A DNA stretch of 63,603 bases from Microcystis aeruginosa Ma_MB_S_20031200_S102 (GTDB lineage Bacteria > Cyanobacteriota > Cyanobacteriia > Cyanobacteriales > Microcystaceae). Within the stretch, counting starts at the first letter, position 1. Every line of letters starts with the position of its first letter. Shown one piece after another: positions 1-9,115 of the stretch. Under the pieces are notes generated by a model. The model saw only the letters and a list, made by a program, of their open reading frames with translations, ran no database searches and had not been told where the DNA came from. Location: contig SFBI01000057.1 of the NCBI GenBank assembly GCA_007095845.1, forward strand, positions 1 to 63,603, written 5' to 3'. A program made the position numbers and the translations under genes.

Positions 1-1
1 G

Positions 2-97
2 GAACTCGCCTTTTCTTTGATCCGCCTCAAGCCGGGAAAACACCCCGATTTTTCTAGGGGTCTAACGGCTATGCGCCTTATCCAGCAAGCCTTTTAG
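2..97 (+). CDS. C-terminal fragment of an unidentified ORF, possibly a transposase
   Basis: An open frame runs from the window edge to a TAG at 95-97 and encodes about 31 residues ending in MRLIQQAF. The composition (basic, LIRLKPGKH) resembles the tail of a cyanobacterial transposase, but I cannot assign a family and the rest lies outside the window. After the stop the next 315 bases, up to the sqdB start at 413, hold no convincing gene. They contain scattered GC-rich short inverted repeats of the sort found around Microcystis insertion sequences. Confidence is low. Confidence 0.25.
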   Translation, partial: ELAFSLIRLKPGKHPDFSRGLTAMRLIQQAF

Positions 98-373
98 TCG
101 CCTTGTCACCCCTTGAACATCGGGCCCTGTATCAAGACGGTGTTCCTTTGCTCACAACTGTGATTCAAGCTTGTTGCTCTACTACTTCAAGACACGCAAC
201 CATGCTTGTTTGACTTGCCATAGGTCTTTCTAAAAGAGCCCCCACTGATAACCGGTTACTGTTTACTGGACGGCTACGCCGTGCCTTTGGCAACACTGAA
301 AAACCCCATTACCCCATCTTCCACACTATGTTCACGGGGGTTAAACTGGTAAAGCGTGACACAAAACTGCTAG

Positions 374-1564
<1,191 letters not shown>

Positions 1565-1586
1565 TTTATTAGTAAATGATAAGTTG

Positions 1587-1619
1587 AGGATGGGTTACTT
1601 GCCCATCCTTTGCGTTTTT
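1587..1619 (+). terminator. Rho-independent terminator after sqdB
   Basis: AGGATGGG (1587-1594) pairs perfectly with CCCATCCT (1602-1609) around a 7-base loop and is followed by TTGCGTTTTT. It lies 22 bases after the sqdB stop and faces the convergent Spy/CpxP-like gene, so it may serve both strands. Confidence 0.75.
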
Positions 1620-1665
1620 CTAATGTATCGGAATCGAACTCGATCTTAATCCGCACCGATGAGAA

Positions 1666-2166
1666 TTATTGTCGTCCGCGATTGCGGGAATTAGCGCGAC
1701 GTTCCTGCATTAACTGGGAAAATTCCGTTCTTTGAGCGGGAGTTAAGACTTGACGAATTTCTAAAAAACTTTCAAATTGCAGGTTACTGATTTCTTGGCG
1801 ATTCCGAGAGACTTGCTGATGTTTAGCACGAATATCTCGATCGGAAGCATTATTCGATAATAAACTATTTAATTCTTGTTCGTTGCTTCTCAGGGTTTCT
1901 CGCAACTTTTTGGTTTTTTCCTGATATTTCTGACGAATAGCGGCAACTTTCGACTTTTGCTCATCGGTAAGGTTCAATTGTTCAATTAGTCTTTCTCTAG
2001 AATTATCCATCCCACGGGGACGATTTTCAGGACGCTGGGGAGAGCTAGTTTGAGCAATAAATAGACGATCTTGGGGATAGGATAGCACAGTGGCACTTGG
2101 GGCCAAGTTAGCGGCCAGAGTTAAAACCATAGTCGTGCCGAGAATCGAGAGAGTAGAAAAGTACAT
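1666..2166 (-). CDS. Spy/CpxP-like periplasmic protein (LTxxQ type)
   Basis: A 166-residue exported protein. The N-terminal 25-30 residues (MYFSTLSILGTTMVLTLAANL) form a signal peptide or anchor. The mature part is helical and rich in Gln, Arg and Glu, with the LTxxQ-type motifs LNLTDEQKSKV and LTPAQRTEF that mark the Spy/CpxP superfamily of envelope-stress chaperones and metal-responsive regulators. I chose the ATG at 2166, preceded by AAGG, over an upstream TTG at 2181. It is the third gene of a leftward operon after the ECF sigma factor and the anti-sigma candidate, which suggests that it senses or buffers envelope stress for that pair. The functional link is an inference from order. Confidence 0.75.
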   Translation of the reverse strand: MYFSTLSILGTTMVLTLAANLAPSATVLSYPQDRLFIAQTSSPQRPENRPRGMDNSRERLIEQLNLTDEQKSKVAAIRQKYQEKTKKLRETLRSNEQELNSLLSNNASDRDIRAKHQQVSRNRQEISNLQFESFLEIRQVLTPAQRTEFSQLMQERRANSRNRGRQ

Positions 2167-2186
2167 AATTGACCTTGACAAAGAAA

Positions 2187-2561
2187 TTAAGGATTATAGG
2201 TAGAATAGGTGAGTTGAGACTCGTTTAAGCTCATCCAAGGGGAACTATAAACGCTAGGAGCAGCAATTGGTGGAGCGATGCTATGGTTCCAACTTTCCAC
2301 TAAAAAAGCTTCCAACTGCTCGTCAGAAATTTGGCCCAGTTGTGGATGAGGATCGGACCAACGATAGGAAGCAAAAATCAGCAGAGATAAGGCAGTAATA
2401 CCAGTGATCAACCCCAATAAAGGCAGGGATTTTGGGAAATTTACTGGCTTTTCTTCCCTAATCATTTGCATTAATTGTTCTTCTTCATCTATCGGTCGAG
2501 GTGGCAGCGATGGACGATAGCGACGCAGAAAATTAACCACTTTGTCATCTTCTGGGGACAT
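2187..2561 (-). CDS. Putative membrane anti-sigma factor
   Basis: A 124-residue protein with a charged N-terminal cytoplasmic part (about residues 1-45), one transmembrane helix (about 46-68, LLGLITGITALSLLIFASY) and an extracytoplasmic tail. This is the topology of single-pass ECF anti-sigma factors, but I see no clear ZAS zinc-finger motif, so the role rests on position. Its ATG overlaps the sigma factor TAA by one base (TAATG at 2559-2563), which implies translational coupling. The Spy/CpxP-like gene follows 20 bases downstream. It is comparable in arrangement to cyanobacterial SigG and its adjacent anti-sigma. Confidence 0.6.
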   Translation of the reverse strand: MSPEDDKVVNFLRRYRPSLPPRPIDEEEQLMQMIREEKPVNFPKSLPLLGLITGITALSLLIFASYRWSDPHPQLGQISDEQLEAFLVESWNHSIAPPIAAPSVYSSPWMSLNESQLTYSTYNP

Positions 2562-3145
2562 TAGAGAACTCCTTGTTTTTGCAAAAATTGACCCATGGTT
2601 TTACGCGCATAATGAAGACGTGATTTCACTGTACCGAGGGGAATTTCTAAGATTTGAGCGATTTCCTTTTGGGGTAAGTCTTCTAGATCGTGAAGGACAA
2701 GGACAGCACGATGTTCTAAACTGAGAATTTCTAACCCTTGTTGGACTACTTCCTCATAATGCAATTGCATCAAATCAGGACTATCTTGGGGACGGGATTC
2801 GCTATCAAAGGAGTTTTCCTGATCAGTACTTTTGGCCATCCTCATTTGTCTTTTGGCTAATTGTCGTCGACCATCGATCGCCACATTCCAAGTGATCCGA
2901 TAAACCCAAGTGGAAAAGTATTCAGGTGAACGCAATTTCGGCAACCCGCACCACACTCTTAAAAAGACCTCTTGGACAAAATCCTCTAGGAATTCCTGTC
3001 CACAGAGTTGATAGAGAGTAGAGCGGATTTTTGGTTGATAAAGACGGTAAAGATGACGAAAAGCACCCCGATCACCCCTTTGACATTTTAAAATTAACTC
3101 TCGATCGCTCACACTCGTTTGCTTCTCGGTTATCACCTCGATCAT
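2561..3145 (-). CDS. ECF-type RNA polymerase sigma factor (group 3)
   Basis: A 194-residue sigma-70 family protein lacking region 1. Region 2 is at about residues 25-90, including YQPKIRSTLYQLCGQEFLEDFVQEVFLRVW and the -10-recognition segment with STWVYRITWNVAID. Region 4 is at about 135-190, with the helix-turn-helix DLPQKEIAQILEIPLGTVKSRL. The start is taken as ATG 3145 because GAGGGG sits just upstream; a GTG at 3154 is the alternative. It is translationally coupled to the membrane protein that follows, so it is probably held at the membrane until an envelope signal releases it. It resembles the SigG-like ECF group of cyanobacteria, but the exact subgroup cannot be fixed by eye. Confidence 0.9.
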   Translation of the reverse strand: MIEVITEKQTSVSDRELILKCQRGDRGAFRHLYRLYQPKIRSTLYQLCGQEFLEDFVQEVFLRVWCGLPKLRSPEYFSTWVYRITWNVAIDGRRQLAKRQMRMAKSTDQENSFDSESRPQDSPDLMQLHYEEVVQQGLEILSLEHRAVLVLHDLEDLPQKEIAQILEIPLGTVKSRLHYARKTMGQFLQKQGVL

Positions 3146-3200
3146 TCCCCTCACCCCTAGCTACTTGTCCCTTTAGACTAGGGGGTGTCAAGAATGGTTC

Positions 3201-3432
3201 ATAACCAGTTATCAGTTATCAGTTATCAGTTATCAGTGACCAGTTATCAGTGATCAGTTATCAGTGACCAGTTATCAGTGATCAGTTATCAGTTGTAAGT
3301 TATCAGCTTTTTTCTCCCCATCACCCCACTTCCCCACTTCCCCCCGCAACGCGCACGAAGTGGTCTCCCCACTTCCCCATCTCCCCATCTCCCCACTTCC
3401 CCATCTCCCCAGACCCCAGACCCCACACCCGA
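3201..3432. repeat. CAGTTATCAGT tandem array and C-rich low-complexity DNA
   Basis: About ten imperfect copies of a 7-10 base unit (variants of AGTTATCAGT and AGTGATCAGT) fill 3201-3306. They are followed by CCCCACTTCCCCATCT-type low-complexity DNA to the end of the hpsP-like gene. The same unit recurs, in both orientations, at about 5872-5914, 25540-25573, 33068-33110, 37960-38060, 38195-38215, 38333-38360 and 40930-40975. No coding potential is visible. Confidence 0.8.
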
Positions 3433-4602
3433 TCACCGAGGGAGTAATTGTTGATAGAAATCCAATTGTTTTTGAGCGAGGGCTTTATTAGTATAATTGG
3501 TCATTACTCTCTGATAACCCCTCTGGCCTAATTCAAGAGCGAAGCTGGGATTATCTAAGAGAGTTTGTATAGATTTAGCCAGTGCCTCCCCATCTTTTTC
3601 TGGAAAAATTAAACCCGTATCAGCAATAACAAAGGGAATTTCTCCTGAATCGGAACCAATAACAGGAACCTGACAGGCCATAGCTTCAATTAAAACATGA
3701 CCGAATTGTTCTTTCCAACCCACAGCAGTTAAAGTTTTGACCTGATAGGTGGTTTCTGAAGGCAAAACTAAAGTGTTCATCAGATTAATATAATCAACTA
3801 CTTGATCGTGGGGAACACTTTCCACTATTATCAAGCGATCGCCTATTCCTGCGGCTCTAGCTTCCCTGACTATTTTATCTTTCAGGATTCCCCGACCTAA
3901 CAATAATAATTTCCACTTACTTGTTAATTTAGATGCAGCTTTAATCAGCGTTATAATGCCTTTTTCTTCCACAAAACGACCGATAAAACCAATCACAAAT
4001 TCATCGGGTTCAATGCCTAAAGATCGGGATAAATCGGGTTGCTTGCTGGGGGAAAAAAGAACTTCATCCACTCCTAATTGCGGTAAAATCGTGTATTTCC
4101 CCCTGTAACCTCGTTCTTTTAAAACATCTACTCCGTCCTGATTACCAGCGATTAAACCATCGGTATTTTTCAGGTTATAAGCTTCTAACCAAGAAATGGG
4201 AAATTTAGGAGTATAGGGAAGATTCCACCAAGTAAAAAATACATTTTTAGCCCAGAGATTTAAGAGACGATTCAGAGTAATAAATTGTGCATAAGCAAGA
4301 GATTTAGAACCCTGCTCCACTTGAATAATATCGGGTTTAAATTTTTGCAATAAAGAAATTATATCAATGCCAAAAGTCAATAAAGCTTGGTTATTCTGGC
4401 TAAAATTAGAGATAGGAATGACTCGGAAATTATCGGCTATTTTCGGTTGACTTTCAATGATTTTATTTTGGACTCCTCCCGGTTGCCAACGTTGGGGAAC
4501 AACAATAGTAACCTCAATATCGGGATTTAATCTTGTTAGGGCGCGCAGTTTCTCACAGTTGAGATCAACTATATATGTATGACTAGCAACTAAAATTCTC
4601 AT
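3433..4602 (-). CDS. hpsP: Glycosyltransferase family 4 (HpsP-like), exopolysaccharide
   Basis: A 389-residue GT-B fold retaining glycosyltransferase. The C-terminal Glycos_transf_1 domain (about residues 190-370) has GFIGRFVEEKGI and, near residue 305, the signature GHVLIEAMACQVPVIGSDSG with the catalytic-region Glu. The N-terminal acceptor domain starts MRILVASHTY. Its ATG overlaps the stop of the upstream GT2 gene by four bases (ATGA, 4599-4602), so the two are translated together. With the O-antigen-ligase-like gene upstream it forms a leftward set resembling the hpsL-hpsN-hpsP cluster for hormogonium polysaccharide. In a unicellular colonial cyanobacterium the product would be capsule or slime. 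The hps names are by resemblance and order; the enzyme family is secure. Confidence 0.6.
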   Translation of the reverse strand: MRILVASHTYIVDLNCEKLRALTRLNPDIEVTIVVPQRWQPGGVQNKIIESQPKIADNFRVIPISNFSQNNQALLTFGIDIISLLQKFKPDIIQVEQGSKSLAYAQFITLNRLLNLWAKNVFFTWWNLPYTPKFPISWLEAYNLKNTDGLIAGNQDGVDVLKERGYRGKYTILPQLGVDEVLFSPSKQPDLSRSLGIEPDEFVIGFIGRFVEEKGIITLIKAASKLTSKWKLLLLGRGILKDKIVREARAAGIGDRLIIVESVPHDQVVDYINLMNTLVLPSETTYQVKTLTAVGWKEQFGHVLIEAMACQVPVIGSDSGEIPFVIADTGLIFPEKDGEALAKSIQTLLDNPSFALELGQRGYQRVMTNYTNKALAQKQLDFYQQLLPR

Positions 4603-5594
4603 AGATTATCTAGTTTTGTATAAATTTGGCCATCATTCCAGAGAGACTTAACTTGAGTTTTCAGAGCATCCAGAAAACCTAAACCATAAAAAATTCCCCT
4701 AGAAAGGATTTTAATCGGGGAACCACCTTTATTACAGGGAGGATTGCCAAGAACGTGACAATCAAATAATTTAGCATAGAGTCGCAATTGTTGCGCGGGA
4801 GTGAGATTTTTCAAGGCCATCAAAAAGTGATTATGATAAAAAGTCGTCTGATAACTCAGCGAACGAGTGCTAATATCATGACAGCCACCGGTTTCTTCCC
4901 CTAAATGAACCAGATAAGCGGTGGGATCGTACCAGATATGATAGGGAGTCTGGCGCAATCTTAAGCAAAAATCCGATTCCTCGCGCACGGCACTGCCACG
5001 AAAACGTTCATCGAACCAAATGCCGTATTTCGTAAATATATCCTTCCGGAAAGACATATTACAGCCCCGGGCCGAGATGACCTGCTGGGGTTTAGTGGTG
5101 TGAACAAGATCTATGTAATACCAAGCAATGCCCGGATCCATGGCTTGGGGGGGTAAAAAGTCGATTTCGTAGGGTTTGCTGGTATCTGTCACCATTTTTT
5201 GGGAGTCACCCAATTTCATGCGATCGAATACCCGACCGGCCACTACACCTATCTCAGGATTCTTGACAAAATTCTCACTATGTGCTTTGAGATAATTATC
5301 CGGTAGCCGCACATCATCATCGATAAAAAGAACTATATCGCCCTGAGCGCGACGGACTCCATAATTTCTGGCACCGGGTAAACTCGCCCAATCCAGCCGA
5401 TACCAGCTAATTTTCTGCTGATTAGCCAAATTTTCTAGATAGAATTGTATGGCGGGACTATGGGTAGCGGTTTGGTCAATAACTAATACCTCAAAATTGG
5501 GGTAATCTTGTTTGAGTAGGTCATCGAGGGTATCTTTAAGAGGCTCTTCGCGTCGATAGGTGGGTATGATGACAGAAATCAAGGGAAAATTCAT
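4599..5594 (-). CDS. hpsN: Glycosyltransferase family 2 (HpsN-like), exopolysaccharide
   Basis: A 331-residue GT-A fold enzyme. PLISVIIPTYRREEPL at the N-terminus is the nucleotide-sugar binding strand. The DxD metal site is IVLFIDDDVRLP near residue 93, and ARGCNMSFRKDIF with DERFRGSAVREESDF is the acceptor and catalytic-base part of Glycos_transf_2. The start at 5594 is 38 bases from a MITE inserted between it and the hpsL-like gene. That MITE may therefore separate this gene and the overlapping GT4 gene from transcription entering from hpsL. The likely role is adding one sugar of an exopolysaccharide repeat unit. The specific HpsN label is a recognition from similar cyanobacterial proteins, not proven. 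Confidence 0.6.
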   Translation of the reverse strand: MNFPLISVIIPTYRREEPLKDTLDDLLKQDYPNFEVLVIDQTATHSPAIQFYLENLANQQKISWYRLDWASLPGARNYGVRRAQGDIVLFIDDDVRLPDNYLKAHSENFVKNPEIGVVAGRVFDRMKLGDSQKMVTDTSKPYEIDFLPPQAMDPGIAWYYIDLVHTTKPQQVISARGCNMSFRKDIFTKYGIWFDERFRGSAVREESDFCLRLRQTPYHIWYDPTAYLVHLGEETGGCHDISTRSLSYQTTFYHNHFLMALKNLTPAQQLRLYAKLFDCHVLGNPPCNKGGSPIKILSRGIFYGLGFLDALKTQVKSLWNDGQIYTKLDNL

Positions 5595-5631
5595 AGCAGT
5601 AATCAGTGATCAGTAATCAGTAAACAGTAAT

Positions 5632-5818
5632 GGCTCTTCGGTTTGTGTTATGCAATGGACGGGGGTTATAAGGGATGTAACCCTTATATAGAAAGGCATT
5701 TAGCGATTTTTGTTAATTTTTTTTGATCTAGAGCGAACTAATCAATTAAGTCTCTTGCCAGATAAGGATTTAGTAGATTTATGCCCCCCGATCGAACCAT
5801 ACCAAGTAACGAAGAACC
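5632..5818 (+). mobile_element. 187-bp MITE, ISL3-like ends, copy 1
   Basis: This copy begins GGCTCTTCGGTTTG and ends CAAGTAACGAAGAACC, giving terminal inverted repeats of the GGCTCTTCG type found in ISL3-family elements. It is flanked by a perfect 8-base direct repeat ACAGTAAT (5624-5631 and 5819-5826), the expected target duplication. Near-identical copies of equal length lie at 36482-36668 and, inverted, at 47869-48055. No ORF of note, so mobilisation needs a transposase elsewhere. Confidence 0.9.
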
Positions 5819-5934
5819 ACAGTAATCAGTAAAAAGACAGTAGAAAACCGCACACTTAAAAACTCAAATCTGATAACTGATAACTGATAACTGATAACTG
5901 ATAACTGATAACTGAAACCCCCAACACCTATATT

Positions 5935-7662
5935 TCAAGCTAAAGAAACACCTTTGCGTTTAAAATTTAAGCCCTTTTTGGAGGATTTTGTTTCGGTTTC
6001 TCCCGCTAGAATTTTGGCTTCTTGTTCCTGTTTTTCGATAATGGGTAATTTAAAAATTACGCCCGCAAATATCCAGTAATAAACGCCCACAGGATCCGTA
6101 TCGAGGGCATACCAATAGGGAAGATAGGCAACAAAGAGCAGCAAAACCCAATAACTACCAGCAAAACCTCGCAGAGTCGGATCTTTGAGGGAACGATAGG
6201 TGCGGAAGGTCAGATAAACTAGATGGGTTATAAATATCATGTACAAGGCAAAACCAATGTATCCCAACTCGAATAAAACTTTACTGTGAAAGGTTTCCAC
6301 AAAAGAAATATCACCGAAAACTCTAGCAGCAGATGTGGCCACACCGAGTCCACGACCTAAAATACCGCCCTGATTACGAATAGCAAAATCCATCTGTTCT
6401 TGGATAAAAGCGCTGGGGGGAGCCTGTTGCCAACGACTAACGGCACTATCATAGCGTTGTTGGACAAAATCGGGGTTAAGGAAAGAAAAACCTATAGCTA
6501 GAAGTAAAGAGGTGGCAAAAATAATCGGCAAAAATCGTTTTAAGTTAGCGATTTGTCCCGTAAGAATCGTCAGCAGACCAATAATAATCGGTACAGCAAA
6601 GAAAGCTAATCTTTGCCCAGAGACCACTGCATTAATAAAAACTAGGGTTAAACCCACTAGGGCTGCTAGTCGCCATTTTTGGGAAATTTCACTAAAGGCG
6701 TTGGCATAACAAATTACGGCACTAGAGACCAAAAACCAAGCCCAGTGCCAGGGGGAAACAAAAGTACCGGGTAAACGGATCATATTCACTTCTGGACTAT
6801 ACGCTAATCCCCCACCAACCAAACACCTCGCATCTAAGTGAGCTTTGAATAGTGCATCAGCCACAAGGCCTCTAGTTCCTTCACAACGACCGGTTTTCAG
6901 CATCCAGTATTGCATTAGTCCTAGTACACAACAAATAATCACTAAAGTCACTAAAAGACGACCAAAAAATAATAGGGTGGGTTTATCTTTGATCAAGTAA
7001 TAAGTACAGAAGATCAAGGGGACATAACCTAGCAAAACTTTAAATCCTAATAGTCCTTGCAGAAAAGGCTCACCTGTCCGACAGGGAAGTCCGACCAAAC
7101 GGCCACCGCTAAACACAGTCATCCCAGCTACGGAATCACAAGTAGGCAGCAATTGTTTCTGTAAATTGAGAGCTAATAGACAGACTGCACAGAAAACAAA
7201 GATTAATAACAGGGTTATACCTAATTGTTTGGGGACAATAATCGGTAATTGCTTTGTTCGACATTCTAAAACTAAGGCGATTAAAGCGGGTATATAAAAA
7301 ATATCCTTAGTAAGCTGCAGGATTTGATTACCTCCCAACCAATAGACAATAGTGCCATTGAAGGGGACATAGATAATAAATGCCCAAAGGGCCATGCGGG
7401 GATACATAAAGGAGAAAACTACTAAAATTAAGGATACACTTACTCCGGCTCCTATCTTGGCATCAAATAATAGGCTGAGGGGCAATCCGAGCAAAATTGC
7501 CACACAAATGGCGAAAATAATCAACCCCCCTAACTTTTGTTTCTTTTGTCTTTCCTCTTTTTTGAGGGCAAGTTTCCCCTTAAGGTTAAGCGGGTGACTA
7601 TCAGCTTGTTTTCGGCCTTGTTTATTCTTTTTTTTGGGGCGATCGATACTTAGTCCTGTCAT
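5935..7662 (-). CDS. hpsL: HpsL-like O-antigen ligase/polymerase membrane protein
   Basis: A 575-residue multi-pass membrane protein. A Lys-rich cytoplasmic N-terminus (residues 1-45) precedes about ten transmembrane helices with a large extracytoplasmic loop near residues 395-445 (QRYDSAVSRWQQAPPSAF). That loop and helix pattern is typical of the Wzy/WaaL (O-antigen ligase-like) superfamily, which polymerises or ligates lipid-linked polysaccharide units. The C-terminus is again basic and cytoplasmic. I recognise it as close to cyanobacterial HpsL, and the two glycosyltransferase genes downstream support that. Its ATG lies only about 20 bases from the right-end hairpin of the IsrB element, so its native promoter has probably been displaced and expression may depend on that element or on glmM. 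Confidence 0.65.
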   Translation of the reverse strand: MTGLSIDRPKKKNKQGRKQADSHPLNLKGKLALKKEERQKKQKLGGLIIFAICVAILLGLPLSLLFDAKIGAGVSVSLILVVFSFMYPRMALWAFIIYVPFNGTIVYWLGGNQILQLTKDIFYIPALIALVLECRTKQLPIIVPKQLGITLLLIFVFCAVCLLALNLQKQLLPTCDSVAGMTVFSGGRLVGLPCRTGEPFLQGLLGFKVLLGYVPLIFCTYYLIKDKPTLLFFGRLLVTLVIICCVLGLMQYWMLKTGRCEGTRGLVADALFKAHLDARCLVGGGLAYSPEVNMIRLPGTFVSPWHWAWFLVSSAVICYANAFSEISQKWRLAALVGLTLVFINAVVSGQRLAFFAVPIIIGLLTILTGQIANLKRFLPIIFATSLLLAIGFSFLNPDFVQQRYDSAVSRWQQAPPSAFIQEQMDFAIRNQGGILGRGLGVATSAARVFGDISFVETFHSKVLFELGYIGFALYMIFITHLVYLTFRTYRSLKDPTLRGFAGSYWVLLLFVAYLPYWYALDTDPVGVYYWIFAGVIFKLPIIEKQEQEAKILAGETETKSSKKGLNFKRKGVSLA

Positions 7663-7721
7663 CGAAAAATTGGGTCTGAAACCCCGCCCTTTAGCGATAG
7701 CGGAGGGCGGCTTTACATAAG

Positions 7722-8843
7722 TCAGTGAGAAACAATTAAACCGTTAGAACGACGAATTAACTGAATCTTGCTAACAGTTATCTGTCCCAATCGTTGACCA
7801 TTGGTATCGCTTACAGATAGCTGTTTTTCGGTATCTCCACTAACATAACCAATTCCTTTGGGAGAAGAAACTAAATCTCCTTTACGGAACCCGTGTCTTG
7901 TGGTAGAGCCACCATATTTACGTCGTTTACCACCTTTGGAAAAAACCATCAGGTGAAGTTGACGACGACTAATAGGAGGACGTTTGATGACAGCGAAGGG
8001 AGCGTTCGTTACTTTAACAAAACCCTTCCAATCATATCCATGTCCATTAGAAGTGTGGAATGGCAAATAATCTAAAAACTGAAAACAGGCAAGAGCAATG
8101 CCATCGTTAGCATGACTTTCTGGTGATTGTTCTGCTTTATTTTTGGACTTTTCTAGTCGCAAATGTTTTCTAAGATTAGAGGTTTGCCAACCAAAGCGAG
8201 TATGGACTGTTGCCAATTGAGATAGTTGCTCAATAGCCCATTTTTGTCCGACCATAACTGGTGAGAAACCTTTTTCAGATTTAGCTCCTTTTCTACCGGA
8301 AGTTAGATCAACATCGGCTTTAATGTACTCAAAGTAAATATCGGTAATTGGATAGATTTTGGTGAGTTCAGAAACAACTCGAAGTTCAAGTTGACCCTGA
8401 GCTACGTCGAAGGGTTGACGATTAGCTCTGATTGAGGGAGCTAATTTTCCTGTTCTTCTATTTGAAAATCGTTTTTGTCGATGCGCTCTTAGATCAAAAG
8501 AAAGTTGGCGGTTAATCCGTCTTCCTCTACGTCCTTTTCGCATTAACCGTCTATTGTCCATGCGTTCTTTTACTCGTTTAAAAGGAAGTTCTAAGTGAGC
8601 CTTCCAAAGAGTAAAAAGAGAGGATTGAACACCAATTCCAGAGAATAATTTACCCGGGTCAATACCAATGGCAATCGGTTGGGTTTTGTTATCGGAAGGT
8701 TCATCGGTTAGCTGGACATAGAAAATATCTAAGTCGTTGAATTTGCCGATAGCTTTTCCTTCCTTAATCCACCGTCTGGCCCGACTGGGTTTGGTGGGCA
8801 TTAACGGTTTTCCGTCTTTTGAGATAACAGGAACTCTTTCCAT
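7722..8843 (-). CDS. isrB: IsrB: RNA-guided RuvC nickase of the IscB family, no HNH
   Basis: A 373-residue protein. The N-terminal PLMP domain is seen as KDGKPLMPTKPSRARRW. RuvC-I is IAIGIDPGKLFSGIGV, an Arg-rich bridge helix follows (NRRLMRKGRRGRRINR), RuvC-II is ITDIYFEYIKAD, and RuvC-III is SHANDGIALACF, so the D, E and D catalytic residues are all present. Only about 70 residues separate RuvC-II from RuvC-III and they lack any HNH motif, which distinguishes IsrB from IscB. The C-terminal third (GGKRRKYGGSTTRHGFRKGD) matches the target-adjacent-motif region. Known IsrB proteins nick DNA guided by an omega RNA. The start at 8843 has AAGGA upstream. Oddity: a 24-base small palindromic repeat is inserted in frame at 8391-8414, adding PFDVAQGQ before RuvC-II. 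Confidence 0.82.
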   Translation of the reverse strand: MERVPVISKDGKPLMPTKPSRARRWIKEGKAIGKFNDLDIFYVQLTDEPSDNKTQPIAIGIDPGKLFSGIGVQSSLFTLWKAHLELPFKRVKERMDNRRLMRKGRRGRRINRQLSFDLRAHRQKRFSNRRTGKLAPSIRANRQPFDVAQGQLELRVVSELTKIYPITDIYFEYIKADVDLTSGRKGAKSEKGFSPVMVGQKWAIEQLSQLATVHTRFGWQTSNLRKHLRLEKSKNKAEQSPESHANDGIALACFQFLDYLPFHTSNGHGYDWKGFVKVTNAPFAVIKRPPISRRQLHLMVFSKGGKRRKYGGSTTRHGFRKGDLVSSPKGIGYVSGDTEKQLSVSDTNGQRLGQITVSKIQLIRRSNGLIVSH

Positions 8844-9060
8844 GGAGATAATCCTTAAGAGTAAAGTTAAAGTCCCTTTCCGCAACACAATCAAGATGTC
8901 TTGTCTAACAACGCTTTACCAATAAAGCTTAGAGAGAATCCGAACTAGGGAAGTATTCGGAGGTCTGGGCCAGATTGTGTCTCGATGCGGTAGTCTCTAC
9001 TTGCGTCGCCTAAATTGGTCTAGGCAAGCCCCGTCCCTTTTAGGGTGGGGTTAGTGACAA
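8844..9060 (-). ncRNA. Omega RNA (HEARO-type) of the IsrB element
   Basis: The roughly 215 bases upstream of isrB are non-coding and highly structured. Reading on the minus strand from 9060: a CCCC-ACCCT/AGGG-GGGG hairpin (plus 9029-9050), a GCCTA/TAGGC hairpin, a GACGC-GTAG/CTAC-GCATC stem, and TCCGAA/TTCGGA enclosing 11 bases near 8935-8960. This matches the position and 5' architecture of HEARO RNAs, which are the omega RNAs of IscB/IsrB. The guide would be read from sequence just beyond the element end, around 9061-9080. Boundaries are approximate. Confidence 0.68.
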
Positions 9061-9115
9061 TTATCCCTTGCTACGCTAGGCTAAAGGCATTATAATCCCT
9101 GTCCCCCTCGATCGA

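Larger units (their letters stand above)
7684..9060 (-). mobile_element. Non-autonomous IS200/IS605-type element carrying isrB
   Basis: The right end, on the plus strand, is a hairpin with CCGCCCT (7684-7690) pairing AGGGCGG (7704-7710) across a 13-base loop. The left end coincides with the 5' hairpins of the omega RNA near 9029-9050. Between them are the RNA gene and an HNH-less IscB relative; there is no Y1 transposase (tnpA). Hairpin ends without target duplication fit the IS200/IS605 superfamily. The element sits between glmM and the hpsL-like gene, reading in the same direction as both. Exact ends cannot be set without comparing an empty site. Confidence 0.7.
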
